A stretch of DNA of 64,000 nucleotides from Auanema rhodensis (lineage: Eukaryota > Nematoda > Chromadorea > Rhabditida > Rhabditidae): assembly GCA_964057225.1 (NCBI GenBank), contig OZ059895.1:17451688-17515687 (forward strand), given 5' to 3'. The position numbers were made by a program, and so were the translations under genes. Below, one piece after another: positions 47,285 through 59,860 of the stretch. Within the stretch, counting starts at the first letter, position 1. Each line of letters begins with the position of its first letter. The notes beneath the pieces were generated by a model. That model did no database searches. It worked only from the letters and a program-made list of their open reading frames with translations, and was not told the DNA's origin.

Positions 47285-49811
47285 CAATGAGGCTTGATAA
47301 ATCGTTTTCATTTCTCGATTATAATCTCTGCGCCACTTTCAACAATGCGTATACATATTGAATATAAAGATTTCATTTGATTGAATAAGAAAAGATGTAA
47401 CCTGAAGTAAAAGCTTTAAGAACTACGAATAGATCCTCAAAATAGTTTTAGAAATTCTAAAAAGATGCCTCATGCTGGAATCGAACCAGCGACTTTCTGT
47501 TTACTAGACAGACGCTCTGCCCCTGAGCCAATGAGGCTTGATAAATCGTTTTCATTTCTCGATTATAATCTCTGCGCCACTTTCAACAATGCGTATACAT
47601 ATTGAATATAAAGATTTCATTTGATTGAATAATAAAAGATGTAACCTGAAGTAAAAGCTTTAAGAACTACGAATAGATCCTCAAAATAGTTTGAGAAAGT
47701 CTAAAAAGATGCCTCATGCTGGAATCGAACCAGCGACCTTCTGTTTACTAGACAGACGCTCTGCCCCTGAGCCAATGAGGCTTGATAAATCGTTTTCATT
47801 TCTCGATTATAATCTCTGCGCCACTTTCAACAATGCGTATACATATTGAATATAAAGATTTCATTTGATTGAATAATAAAAGATGTAACCTGAAGTAAAA
47901 GCTTTAAGAAGTACGAATAGATCCTCAAAATAGTTTTAGAAATTCTAAAAAGATGCCTCATGCTGGAATCGAACCAGCGACCTTCTGTTTACTAGACAGA
48001 CGCTCTGCCCCTGAGCCAATGAGGCTTGATAAATTGTTTTCATTTCTCGATTATAATCTCTGCGCCACTTTCAACAATGCGTATACATATTGAATATAAA
48101 GATTTCATTTGATTGAATAATAAAAGATGTAACCTGAAGTAAAAGCTTTAAGAACTACGAATAGATCCTCAAAATAGTTTGAGAAAGTCTAAAAAGATGC
48201 CTCATGCTGGAATCGAACCAGCGACCTTCTGTTTACTAGACAGACGCTCTGCCCCTGAGCCAATGAGGCTTGATAAATCGTTTTCATTTCTCGATTATAA
48301 TCTCTGCGCCACTTTCAACAATGCGTATACATATTGAATATAAAGATTTCATTTGATTGAATAATAAAAGATGTAACCTGAGGTAAAAGCTTTAAGAACT
48401 ACGAATAGATCCTCAAAATAGTTTTAGAAATTCTAAAAAGATGCCTCATGCTGGAATCGAACCAGCGACCTTCTGTTTACTAGACAGACGCTCTGCCCCT
48501 GAGCCAATGAGGCTTGATAAATCGTTTTCATTTCTCGATTATAATCTCTGCGCCACTTTCAACAATGCGTATACATATTGAATATAAAGATTTCATTTGA
48601 TTGAATAAGAAAAGATGTAACCTGAAGTAAAAGCTTTAAGAACTACGAATAGATCCTCAAAATAGTTTTAGAAATTCTAAAAAGATGCCTCATGCTGGAA
48701 TCGAACCAGCGACCTTCTGTTTACTAGACAGACGCTCTGCCCCTGAGCCAATGAGGCTTGATAAATCGTTTTCATTTCTCGATTATAATCTCTGCGCCAC
48801 TTTCAACAATGCGTATACATATTGAATATAAAGATTTCATTTGATTGAATAAGAAAAGATGTAACCTGAAGTAAAAGCTTTAAGAACTACGAATAGATCC
48901 TCAAAATAGTTTTAGAAATTCTAAAAAGATGCCTCATGCTGGAATCGAACCAGCGACCTTCTGTTTACTAGACAGACGCTCTGCCCCTGAGCCAATGAGG
49001 CTTGATAAATCGTTTTCATTTCTCGATTATAATCTCTGCGCCAGTTTCAACAATGCGTATACATATTGAATATAAAGATTTCATTTGATTGAATAAGAAA
49101 AGATGTAACCTGAAGTAAAAGCTTTAAGAACTACGAATAGATCCTCAAAATAGTTTTAGAAATTCTAAAAAGATGCCTCATGCTGGAATCGAACCAGCGA
49201 CCTTCTGTTTACTAGACAGACGCTCTGCCCCTGAGCCAATGAGGCTTGATAAATTGTTTTCATTTCTCGATTATAATCTCTGCGCCACTTTCAACAATGC
49301 GTATACATATTGAATATAAAGATTTCATTTGATTGAATAAGAAAAGATGTAACCTGAAGTAAAAGCTTTAAGAACTACGAATAGATCCTCAAAATAGTTT
49401 TAGAAATTCTAAAAAGATGCCTCATGCTGGAATCGAACCAGCGACCTTCTGTTTACTAGACAGACGCTCTGCCCCTGAGCCAATGAGGCTTGATAAATCG
49501 TTTTCATTTCTCGATTATAATCTCTGCGCCAGTTTCAACAATGCGTATACATATTGAATATAAAGATTTCATTTGATTGAATAAGAAAAGATGTAACCTG
49601 AAGTAAAAGCTTTAAGAACTACGAATAGATCCTCAAAATAGTTTTAGAAATTCTAAAAAGATGCCTCATGCTGGAATCGAACCAGCGACCTTCTGTTTAC
49701 TAGACAGACGCTCTGCCCCTGAGCCAATGAGGCTTGATAAATTGTTTTCATTTCTCGATTATAATCTCTGCGCCACTTTCAACAATGCGTATACATATTG
49801 AATATAAAGAT
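47285..49811 (-). repeat. tRNA-Thr array, right end: ten intact copies in a row
   Basis: The units are regular at exactly 244 bp, type C spacer, with some type A/C mixing. Intact - strand tRNAs (left ends) lie at 47710, 47954, 48198, 48442, 48686, 48930, 49174, 49418 and 49662. The copy at 47466 has one substitution in the variable region (CAGAAAGTC). None is deleted, unlike the + strand arm. Each is followed on the - strand by a TTTTT run. This is the most homogeneous part of the array and the most likely to hold working genes. Confidence 0.92.
49662..49733 (-). tRNA. tRNA-Thr (anticodon AGT), last intact copy
   Basis: The 72 nt are identical to the reference copy. It is the unit nearest to unique sequence, with its 5' flank leading into the decayed array edge. 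It is a good anchor for expression or mapping because its upstream flank is unique within the window. Confidence 0.9.
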
Positions 49812-49930
49812 TTTTATCACGTTTAACAATACTTATACGCCTAGAAAGTTGAAAGTCCTCAAAGTCCTAAGACCTTATCTCATTTGTCGATTATAGATAG
49901 ATTCTCTTTGTCACCTTATCAATTCTGTTA
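49812..49930 (-). repeat. Decayed edge of the array
   Basis: Short stretches still resemble type A spacer: TTATCACGTTTAACAATACT, then CTCATTTGTCGATTATAG and CTTTGTCACC. The tRNA itself is gone. Decay at the edge of a homogenised array is the usual picture for tandem repeats. Confidence 0.6.
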
Positions 49931-50362
49931 GTATGTAGGCAGATGATTTATTTTTAAGTTTAATATTGAAAAGTAGCATATTTATTGAACTTCAAGAATT
50001 AACAAAGATGCAATAACGTCATACTCGTATTTAACACCGATTTCTGGTAGGGAAGTTTCATATGAGCTTTGCGGAGTTTCTTTTTCACATTTTTGGTTTA
50101 AGTGTTTATAAAATGTTTCTCATGCAATTATCCTGAGAGTGTGATTCACATATTGGCAATTGGTTCGAGATTTAATCTATGTTCTAGAAGTGTTTTTTTC
50201 ACTTTCTTAATGGAGATGTCGATTTTATGAAAGGTACAGGTATCATTTTTAGTCCATTGGAACTTCCGATTCGACGAAGAATGTTTTTTTCATCAGAATG
50301 CAAATCAGGAAGTGAATCATCAGATAAGCGGGTTTGGGATAGTCTAAATAATATTAAATAGT
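49931..50362. other. Intergenic / 3' flank of the transporter gene
   Basis: AT-rich unique sequence with no open frame. On the - strand an AATAAA lies at 49947-49952, about 410 bp beyond the transporter stop, a possible but distant polyadenylation signal. Confidence 0.5.
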
Positions 50363-52693
50363 TTATAAATAATATTGAAGTTGAGTGAACCTTTTGGTTA
50401 GTAACGCTTGGCTTGAATCAGATGATGCCAGTATCGTTTTTCCAACTCCAGTATGTTTGATGTCTGGTAGACAATTGAAGATAATACAACAGAAAAATTC
50501 TAGTCGATCTGTATAAATTTCGAAAAACAGTTTAAATATAACAAAATAAATGTACCGTTGAGTTCAGTCAACCATAGTGGCAAAATATTGTTATGAATAA
50601 ATATGTAATATAATCCAAAGCCAACTAATAAAATAGCTATTGCTAATGAGGTAACTTCGAATTCTTGAAATATTGGGATCACCACCAAGGCAATAGTTAT
50701 AATAAGGAACGAGTATATGCTAAAATACAATTTATAAGTCTTTTTTTAATTTCAGGGTATGAGCTTATATTGATGTATACATTCTCACTCCATTTATAGT
50801 TTTTTTTGTAAAATGAAAATCATTACATACCACCAGAGAGGCATACGAATAGCATCAGGATGTACGGGAATTCGATTATGACGAATGATGAGTAATCCAA
50901 CAAGGGTGAAAATACGTTGTGCCCAAAAACCAAACATACAATAACTGATTAAGGCATCTAGATCACCAACAAAAGATATTGCTATTGCTAATGCTGACTG
51001 AAATAAAATATATTTGTTTGTTTCCATTAAAACGCTTATGGTATTGATAGCCTTCTCTTACATACCTGAGCAAAGACGGCTACCCGAGGAGATTCATTCT
51101 CTAGATTTACTAAGGCAAAACACGAAGGTAGATGGCCTTGTCTAGCTGCTGCGAACATATATCTGTTATGTTGAATCAGTATTAATCAGAATAAGTTTTT
51201 GATTTCCCTACCTACTACCTGAAAACAGATTACTGTTGAGCGATCCGACAAGAAGGACGCCAATCAGAAATGGAATGATATCAGCAAACGAGCCTAATGT
51301 TGCTTGACTAAATAACTGAAACGGAATAGTAGAAAGGCTAAAGTAAACGATGCAAATCAAATTAACTTACAGCTGCTACAGCATTAGATGATTTGAATGT
51401 TTCTACATCCAACACCACAAAGTAAGCGACATTAATGGCAACGTAGACAATTGTTACAACACTGATTCCTCCGAGTAATGCTAATGGAATTGTTCTAAAA
51501 TTTATGTTAAAATCGTATAATCAAATGATTATTTTTTTCTCAATTGTTTGTTTACCTTCTAGGCTTAGCTATTTCTCCAGCACTGTAGTTCAATACATCC
51601 CAACCAGAATATGCCCAAAGACCACCGTAAAATCCAAGAATCAGATCACCCATCCTATAGTTAGAGCCTTTCATCGGATTTTCCAAGTTCGATTTCCATC
51701 CTATAATGAAATAATTATACAGTATAATATGAATTATCAAATGTTATATATTGAATTGGCTGAGTTGTACCTCGAAAATAATAAAAATAGAATCCAGTGA
51801 CAATGATAAGCGCACATGCTATCAATTTGGCAACAGTAGCCAGAATCTGAAAGCGAGCTGCGAACTTGTTAAGGCTGAAGAAGTTCATCCACGTGACCAA
51901 CCCTGGAAAATTCATTATATCATTTCAAATTTGCAGAACTTCTGCAAAGTCTGAGAGGAAAAACTTATTATGTTTTAACTCACATAACAGTGAAAATCCA
52001 AAAAGTTTTTGGCATAAAGGCATAAGATCCTCATCTATATCGTAATACTGAAAATAGTAATTGAAAAATAATTCAAACTTAATTTAAAATTTTTTTTAAT
52101 TCTCGTCAAAAGAAATACATTTTGATAATATGTTTTGAAAACCTGAGTAGCAGTTTACCTGCTTTAAACCTTCTGTCAGATATTGACCAAATGTTTGAGC
52201 TATAATAGCAATTGTTGCTGGATATGTCATAAGTACAGATACCCACATAAAAGCAAATGCTATTGAATACCTGAAACATGAGAAAATCATCTTGTATGCG
52301 TGTGAGATTTAATCATAATCTTGATTATATAATTATATTTTTAAAAATATGACGAATTTTGAAAAAATACTAAAGATTCTAAAGAATTCTTATTCTAAGT
52401 TACCATTTAACATAGCATATATATGCAAAATCACATCCTGCTTCTCGTATAGATGTTCCTAATTCAATGTAGCATAATGCTCCTTAAAAATAAGAATAAA
52501 TATCTGTAATGCATATATATACACAACCTAATATAGCTATGACAGCACATGTCACCCAAATAACTAAGGATAAGCCTACACTATCAGTACATCTGAGTAT
52601 TGACGTGGGAGTAATAAAGATTCCTGAGCCGATAATATTTCCTATCACATAGGATGTAGCTCCCAAAAAACCCATTTTATGTGAATCATCCAT
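50363..52693 (-). CDS. Amino-acid transporter, SLC7 light-chain (AAT) type, 12 exons
   Basis: A membrane permease for amino-acid exchange at the cell surface. Exons (- strand): 52693-52528, 52482-52404, 52270-52159, 52047-51984, 51902-51771, 51700-51556, 51494-51371, 51315-51212, 51162-51066, 50997-50831, 50719-50556, 50508-50363. Every junction is GT-AG and keeps frame, giving 1,500 nt and 499 aa, a normal length for the family. Residues 22-26 are the TM1 motif GSGIF. About 12 hydrophobic segments follow, including WMNFFSLNKFAARF and GSLNSNLFSGSRY, both typical SLC7 segments. Cys131, between TM3 and TM4, could be the disulphide to a glycoprotein heavy chain. The last exon is reached by a 47-bp intron; reading through instead gives an early stop. 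A tail ending FTQLQYYL follows. Upstream, TTTTCTTATAG sits 6 bp before ATG, a cis- or trans-splice acceptor. Substrate is unknown. Confidence 0.88.
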
Positions 52694-53988
52694 GATTTTC
52701 TATAAGAAAACCTTTTAATGAGAACAAACATTTTTTATAGAAGTTATGTATTGAAAGTTAACCACAAGTTCAATATAAATATGTAAACATGTAAACAAAC
52801 ACAATTATTACAATATTGGCAGTTTGGATGTTTTTTAGATCGTGTTTCAGAAAATAAAGACGCTTCTTCTTTGTTTTGCCTGTTGATAAGAGGAAGCCAA
52901 CTATTCACAACATGGTCAGATGAAAAAAAAATCATGCAATGATGTATCAGAATATCTCTGAATTAGATAATACTGTGTAATGAGGAAGATAGCAACGACA
53001 AGCTCAAGCCTATATGCTCAGGCTAGAAGATCACAGGAATAGAGCAGGAATGAAACAATTGACTACGACGACGTAAACAACGATGAGGAGGTGAGGGCAA
53101 CTGAACGAGCAAGTTTGCCATTGCTAGAATATTGACGAAAGGTATATGTTACAAGAACATGTGATTTGGATGTTGCTTAAACGTTTCAAATGGCAAATGA
53201 AATCAAAATTCTTCAAGTAAAGTTTTTTTTTAATTCAAGCCTCATCGAGTAAACAAAAGATTTCTTAACTACGAGCAAAAAGCCAAATATCAAGAGACAT
53301 CTAAGATAAAATCAACAGATGAAACGTGAACATTCTGAAATTTTTTCCACTTAAGTTTATGAAAGGTTAGTATAAGAGCAGTAACTGTCAACGATTAAAA
53401 CTAATCGCTGACGGCATCATCAAGATGACTTTTGGTTTTTCTTTTTGTTTCTCAGTCAATACAAGCTTACGAACAAAGCAATATGATGCAACTGGAAATA
53501 CACTTCCAGCATCAAAATTATTTTTTTCAAATTTCATAAATTTTTGGAAATAAAGTGGAGAGAAGTGAGGATGAAGAGTGATGTCACAAAATTCCGGAAA
53601 TTTCCGTTTATACGTTTAGTCGTTGGTGAGATTAGATGAGATTTTCGAAAAAATGTTCATTCTCTAAGAATAGCTTCAAACGTAAGCACAGACATTCAGT
53701 GTGCATCTAAAATCTTGAATGAGTTCACTTTCATGTGAGACATGTAACGTGTGAACAGCAAGCAAACGGAATTAGAATAAATAAAACTGATGTAGCTCAA
53801 GCTCAAACGTCATCAATCATGGTTTCAGGGCATTGCCCTTTTACTTAATAAAAGCTTTTTGGATAGCCTGTCCTTTAGTTTCTGTCTGTCAAGCTAAATC
53901 TCAAAAGAATCATCGAGATGAGATGGGAGAGAGGGGAAGGCATGATAAGAGCAGAGCTGAAGAAGTGGATAAAAAGATTTTTAAAAAT

Positions 53989-53992
<4 letters not shown>
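52694..53992. other. Upstream flank of the transporter; no supported gene
   Basis: A - strand frame at 52744-52935 could be an upstream coding exon. A GTTTGT donor after codon TGT would join in phase to the AAAATCATGG acceptor. The peptide has no recognisable similarity, so I leave it as an option. At 53236-53262 a short CAAGCCTCAT..AGTAAACAAAAG sequence resembles a collapsed tRNA-Thr unit. The rest is AT-rich with nothing identifiable. Confidence 0.4.

Positions 53993-54043
<51 letters not shown>
53993..54043 (+). repeat. (GA)n microsatellite
   Basis: An uninterrupted AG dinucleotide run of 51 bp, followed by a purine-rich stretch to about 54180. Confidence 0.95.
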
Positions 54044-54044
<1 letters not shown>

Positions 54045-54958
54045 GGAAATAAAGAAAATAATAACGAGATTGGGAGAAAAAAAGATGTCAAGCCAGTAGG
54101 AAAGTTCAGAAAGAGGAGAAGAAGAAACATTTAAACTAAAGATAGCAAGTGGTTGAGAGAAGCTAGAGAAAAAAAGAATGAGTGAACAAGATAATTTAAC
54201 ATTGTAACAATAGACACCATTGATTGTCTACATCTTAGGAATATTTATACTATCTAACTCCCTTTATATAAAATATATAATATTCTAATGATATTGAAGC
54301 TAAATTAATTGTTTTGTTCGTTGTGATTGAGCTACAAACTATTTAATTCCCACAAAGGACAGGAAAACCTATTTGTTACCTAATATATGTATGTATGTAT
54401 GTCAAAGCAATAATTCAAGAATTGGAAGTGAAGAGAGAAAGAAAAAGTGTTTCAAGTAGTAGAACTGGCCGACAAAACCATGGACAAAGATATGATTACT
54501 TATTCATGAGCCTCCAAAACTTCCTTTTCTATAATATTTCTTTCACATAACTCATGCAAAGAAGTAGTTTTTGCTTCTTTTTTATCGCGTAACTATATAA
54601 ACTAAGCTTTATTTTTTTAGTGGTTCAAGTTTAATAATTCATCGTTCAATAAAAAAAATGTCTTTTCTATATGGATATTTTTTTAGAGCGAAATAGAGGC
54701 CGAAGAAATACGTTGACTAGTAGCCGGAAAACGGGAAATAGCACTTTGAGAGAAAAAAATAAATTGCATAACGGGTGCATAATGAATTGAACACAATTTT
54801 TTTCTTTTATCGACATTACAAACATAATGTTTTTGGAATATTATGCTTTAGAGTTTTTACATATGTATAATTATAGATTTTAAAAAAGATTTTTTTATGC
54901 TTAAAAGGTTGTTAAGGCTATATATTATGTAGAACATATGATAGAAGAATGAAAAGGA

Positions 54959-55016
54959 AAAGAAGAAGAAGAAGAAGAAGAAGAAGAATATATATATATA
55001 TATATATATCTATATA
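54959..55016 (+). repeat. (GAA)n then (AT)n compound microsatellite
   Basis: About 30 bp of AAG/GAA repeats pass directly into about 25 bp of AT repeats. Confidence 0.93.
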
Positions 55017-56130
55017 TTGCGACATACGACGAGCACACACATACATGTATGAGCCTATGCATCGAATGAAAATTGTTTTATTTTAAGCTACCTTCGGATT
55101 AGAAATGGAAATACTTACCTAACATGAAAATGAGAAAAAAAATGATGAAGTGTAGAAGATGTGACAAGATGTCTTAATGAATATGAAATGAAGGAAGATA
55201 CATAAGAAAATGAAGTTCTCTAAAATCAAAAAACAAAAAATGAAGAATGAGGAAAAGATTATAATAAGATGAAAAGGAAATTAAGATAAAAAGAGATTAA
55301 ACGCGTAAAAGAAGCTTAGTATGAAGGTATTGAAATTTAGATTTAATTAGTTTTTGAAAGTAATTCATCCTTTTCTTTTTTTCTGACTTAAAACCTCAAA
55401 ATAACATATTTGAATAGAATAATCAAAATTGTTGGCCAAATGCCAAGCACAATTACATACAAGATCATGTCGTACTAATACTAACTGAATATTAAATAGA
55501 AGGATATATAACAAGGTTGATAATATACATGATTATGAATGAAAAGAGAAATATTGCATTAAAAATCTTTAATTTTCGAAAATCAGCTTATTTCGGAATA
55601 GGAGAGAGAGAATAATCCTTCTTTTATCTAGCAGCTTACAAGCCTATGTTCTTGTTGAAGCATGCTATATATTAAAAGCAGAAACATGAAATGTGAATTC
55701 CTAGATTTTAAGCTCATTTTTGGCTCAAAAGCAATGATTACATATCCATTATCTTTTTATATTCTTATTATGTCATAATGTTATAGCATGAAATGATAAA
55801 AAAATAATCATTATGCTAACTATTTACCGCGAAATTTGCAAAAATGGATATTGGTTATATTGAAAAACAATGGCGACATCGTTATTTCCAACTGCATATA
55901 TGAGAGGCGAGCCGTCTCATATGATGCAACTGACTGGCTGTCTGCCAAGAGCTATGGTGCTTGGTCAGAATGCTCTTCTACATCACAGAGACATACATAC
56001 ACATGAAAACAAGAAGAGAACATAAACGAATAAAATGAACAGAAAGAAAAATGATTTTAAAGTTTGTGTATGCTTATATTTGCAGGTATCCACATCAAAT
56101 AGCTAATTAATCAAGATAACAAGGAGCTTT
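55017..56130. other. AT-rich sequence, no gene seen
   Basis: No frame is long enough or shows any motif. A small GC-richer patch lies at about 55900-55985. Confidence 0.5.
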
Positions 56131-56740
56131 CTGTATTGTATTCTTTTTTCCTTTTTTTCTCGTCTTTCTCCTAATCTCTTTCTCTCTTCTTTTTCTATTT
56201 CTCTCTCTCTTTATCTTTCCCTCTTTCTCCTATTTCTTTTTTCTCTCTCTCTTCTTCCTTCCTTTCTAATTGAAATAAAATCAAAACGCATACACCATCA
56301 GCTTTTTTGCTTTCACAACTAACACCATCAGTACTGAAACACAATGTGATGAAGTAGAATATGCAAGAGACAGAGAGGACGTAAGAGAATCAGAGGCAAG
56401 CTCACAAGAAGAACTGACGTATGCACTACCCAACGGGCAAGCCTTCTACATTCTCCACCCTCCTCATCATCCTCCCTCTCCCCGCCCCAAACCCTAACAT
56501 TTCGGACTCCGCCTAAAACCCCACTCTTTATCCTTCTTTCTAGCCCCACTATCGAACCCAGCAATATAACCTCTTGCTTCCACAACACCCATTTACCCCC
56601 TATATCCCCATTCTTCGCTCATCTTCTTTTCCCTCCAGCCTCCTTCCCCTCCCTCCCTGCTCCCACTCCTCATCCTTCCACATCTGAGCCACATTTTCAT
56701 TGCACTGGCTACTCCGACTCTCTCTCCCACACAATGAGCC
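56131..56740 (+). repeat. Long polypyrimidine-rich tract
   Basis: The + strand is dominated by C and T: CT/TTC-rich at 56131-56270, C-rich at 56440-56740. The - strand open frame here (56328-56588) is a product of this composition, Arg/Gly/Glu-rich with no motif, and is not called. Confidence 0.7.
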
Positions 56741-58837
56741 ATCGATCTAGTCTGGTTCAACGATGTTTAAGGAAAGAGCTTAAAACTCGAATAACACATG
56801 TGGGGTCTGAGGACAATGCCCGTTCATTAGCAACATCTGATTAGTCTTGTTATACATTGAAACAAGGATATTGAAATCAAATCAAGTAAATCTGAATGTC
56901 ATTGAACAAGTAACAGAGCAGCATGTGAAGATATAACCTAAATATCAACGAATATAACTTTATAAACTGAAAGGGTAGATAGCTTCAGCAGAATTATGAC
57001 GATGACGTGATGCGAAAGGACGAAACTTAAGAATTGCATTATATGAGAGACTCAAAGTGAATGTAAAAAAATGAAATAGTATAACTTGAAAGAGATTGAA
57101 AAGAGATGAGACAGATAGGAGCACCTTAGAGCTTGCATTAGGATCTTAGATGGAGGAGATTGACAGCCGTCGACACGGATGTGATGCTTAATGGTCGGAG
57201 TGACGATTGTGTTTCTATGAGCAAGAAGCATGTGAATGAAATAGAGAGAAAAAGAGAATAGTTGGACACAGCTGTTATGAAATCACTTATCTATCCAAAT
57301 TCTCCTCCTCGTTTTTTTTTTCTCTCTCTCTCCTTCTCTCTTTACCTGATTTTGCTCTCTGGCTCACAACTGTGCCCTCTCTTATCTCTCACTCTCTTTC
57401 AGTTAAGGTTCTATTTCCCTTTTCTGATCCTCTGAACTTTGAAATTGTTTCCCTCGCTCTGCTACTCTTGTTCCTCCTCGATATCCGTCGTCTTCTTACA
57501 ACCTTCTCACTATCTCTGTTTCCGGTTCACATCTTTGATTTCAACAAAGTTGGTTCTTTGGTATATTCCTATCATCTTCAAACATTATACTGGGAATGTA
57601 AATCCCTATCTCTTTTCTGAATTTTCTACCGTTTTCCCAATGAAACTGTTTCTGGAGAAAAGTTTATGATGTATACCTTGAGAGGAAAACGTACACAACT
57701 CAACTTCAACGTTATGATGTAATTTCAGAGGCTTTACCATCTCAATCTCAAAATCAATCATTATGTGTATCTTTCATCTCTAAGCCGTCATAATGCTTAG
57801 AAATATGATAAGTTCATAGTGAAAGAGAGCAAAGAAAAACCAGAATAACACAAAAAAAAGGGAATTTTATAAGAAAAAGTTTAAGAAAAATCAATTTTAC
57901 ACTATAAATTGGAATGAACTATTTGTACTAAGAACTTTGAAGTACTAAAAAAAATTTTAAATTTATACAGACATGTAGTAAAGAATGAAATATTTTATTA
58001 TATTTTCAGCATAAGATTAAACTATTGATTGAGAAAAAAATTAGATTTTTCATGTCTGATTGAGGTTTAATTGATTGTCTTATTTTCATAGATTAAGTAT
58101 CTCCTATATGTATTGCAAATTTCTTGAACTAATAATGAATATATACATATAAAATAAAATAAAATAAAGATTTTCTACAGTATTCTGGTCATCGTATACT
58201 AATACCAGTTTCTGATGCTTCAACTATTTTTTTTAAATATTATATAGTTATCTAAACATTTTTATTATTATTTAATAAATAATAATAAATAGATAAATAA
58301 ATGGATACAATGAAATGATCATTTTCCTCATTTACTTATCGCTTTAGTCCCAAAAATAATATTCTTTATATGTTCATGAGTATATCGGATAAACGTTTGA
58401 TTGAGCCGTGAGACGAACGGCTCTAGAATTTGAACGCGTATGTTCCATTTAGGCGGAATTGTCAAACAGTCACTTCAATCGTTCAATTTGTCTAATCGTT
58501 ATTCAATCATTCACGTTGCGATTCGTGTAGCTAGCTTTACGGTCTGATGTATATGGACACATACTAGAGATAGATCTGAGCACAGTTGGAACAGTTAAAG
58601 AGACAACTATAGAGAGGGAGAGAGAAAACGAAAAGAGGGAGAGGAGAAGAGCATGAGGGAAGCCGAGGGAAACAAGGAGAAACGAGATAAAACGAACGAA
58701 TGTGACAATATGTCCTCAAGTTGACTTACTGTCCTATATATCTATCATAATAATCTATTGTCTTTTTCACTGTCTCACTTCTGATTCAGCTTATTTTCCG
58801 CTGCTATGCAAACAGTATGGTCAGTGGTGGACAGTTA
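56741..58837. other. AT-rich sequence with further pyrimidine patches, no gene seen
   Basis: A CT-rich patch lies at 57300-57500, and the overlapping + frames there are Ser/Leu/Phe-rich composition products. A purine-rich stretch on + lies at 58600-58690. Confidence 0.45.
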
Positions 58838-58863
58838 TCCTCTCTCTCTCTCTCTCTCTCTCT
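58838..58863 (+). repeat. (CT)n microsatellite
   Basis: A short CT dinucleotide run within a pyrimidine-rich neighbourhood. Confidence 0.9.
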
Positions 58864-59714
58864 ATATTCGCTTAATGTATATTTGTCTACCGTTTATATT
58901 ACTCTCTATTCATTTCATAATATTTTTTGCTATTTCTCTTATGCATTCTCCCTATATCATCATATTTCAACGTAACTGTCTCTATTTTCTTCAATCTCTC
59001 TATCCCTCTCTGTAGTTCTCGCAAATCTTTCTACTTCACAGTCTTCCATATATTTACGTATGTAGAACAAGCATTCATCGTTTCTATTGAGTAGTAACGA
59101 GATCGTCTGCTCATCCTTTATCTCTCACCGTCAACCGTTTATAGCATAGTATTCCATTCCAATTTATGTAATTATATTATTTTCACCTTTATCTTCAGCA
59201 ATAGATTCATTTATTTTTAATTTTAAAATCACTTTATATCAAGATTAACAAGTTGGTTGATGTGTATAGAAATTGCTATTTGAAAGATGTGTATCCAATT
59301 TTGTGCAACATCTCTCATATGCTTTATCAAGTTACAAGCTTTATATCATTCCACTGTAATCATGTTTTATCAATGCACATGCTGCTCAAATTTTGTTAAG
59401 GTTTACCTTCTAGGAAGAAATGGGAAAAGACGGCAAAATCCAAACTCTCATTCAGTCATACCATTAATGTAACGTGTTTGTTTTTTTAATTTGTATATTT
59501 CAATCTGACCAAAATTTCTTTAATACTTTCAAAATGTCCAAGTAGTTTTCTCATTGAAATGACCTTTCGCAGACTTTTTTTTCTTTTTTTTTAAACTTTC
59601 TTACAAAGTAAATAAAGAATCTGAATTCTATAACATATTTAATACGTAAATACATACATACATAATATGTCTCTATATGTATTTTGAACGAATTTGAACA
59701 GATTTTTTGTTCGT

Positions 59715-59860
59715 CCTATTTCTCTCTTTATCTCCCCCTCTCTTTCTCTCTCTCTCTATCTTTCTCTCTCTCTCCCTCTTTCTCTCTTTCTCCCTATTTT
59801 CTCTCTACCTCTACCTCTCTCTTACTACCTACTTCATCCTTCCTCTCTCTTTTCTCATTC
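59715..59860 (+). repeat. CT-rich low-complexity tract
   Basis: Imperfect (CT)n with CCCT and TTTCTC interruptions over about 145 bp. The two Ser/Leu/Phe-rich frames across it are not genes. Confidence 0.85.

Noticed and set aside
52744..52935. Upstream coding exon of the transporter
   Set aside because: An in-phase splice is possible, but the peptide has no family similarity and the downstream ATG already gives a normal-length protein.
56328..56588. 86-codon - strand frame
   Set aside because: It follows from the polypyrimidine composition; Arg/Glu/Gly-rich with no splice context or motif.
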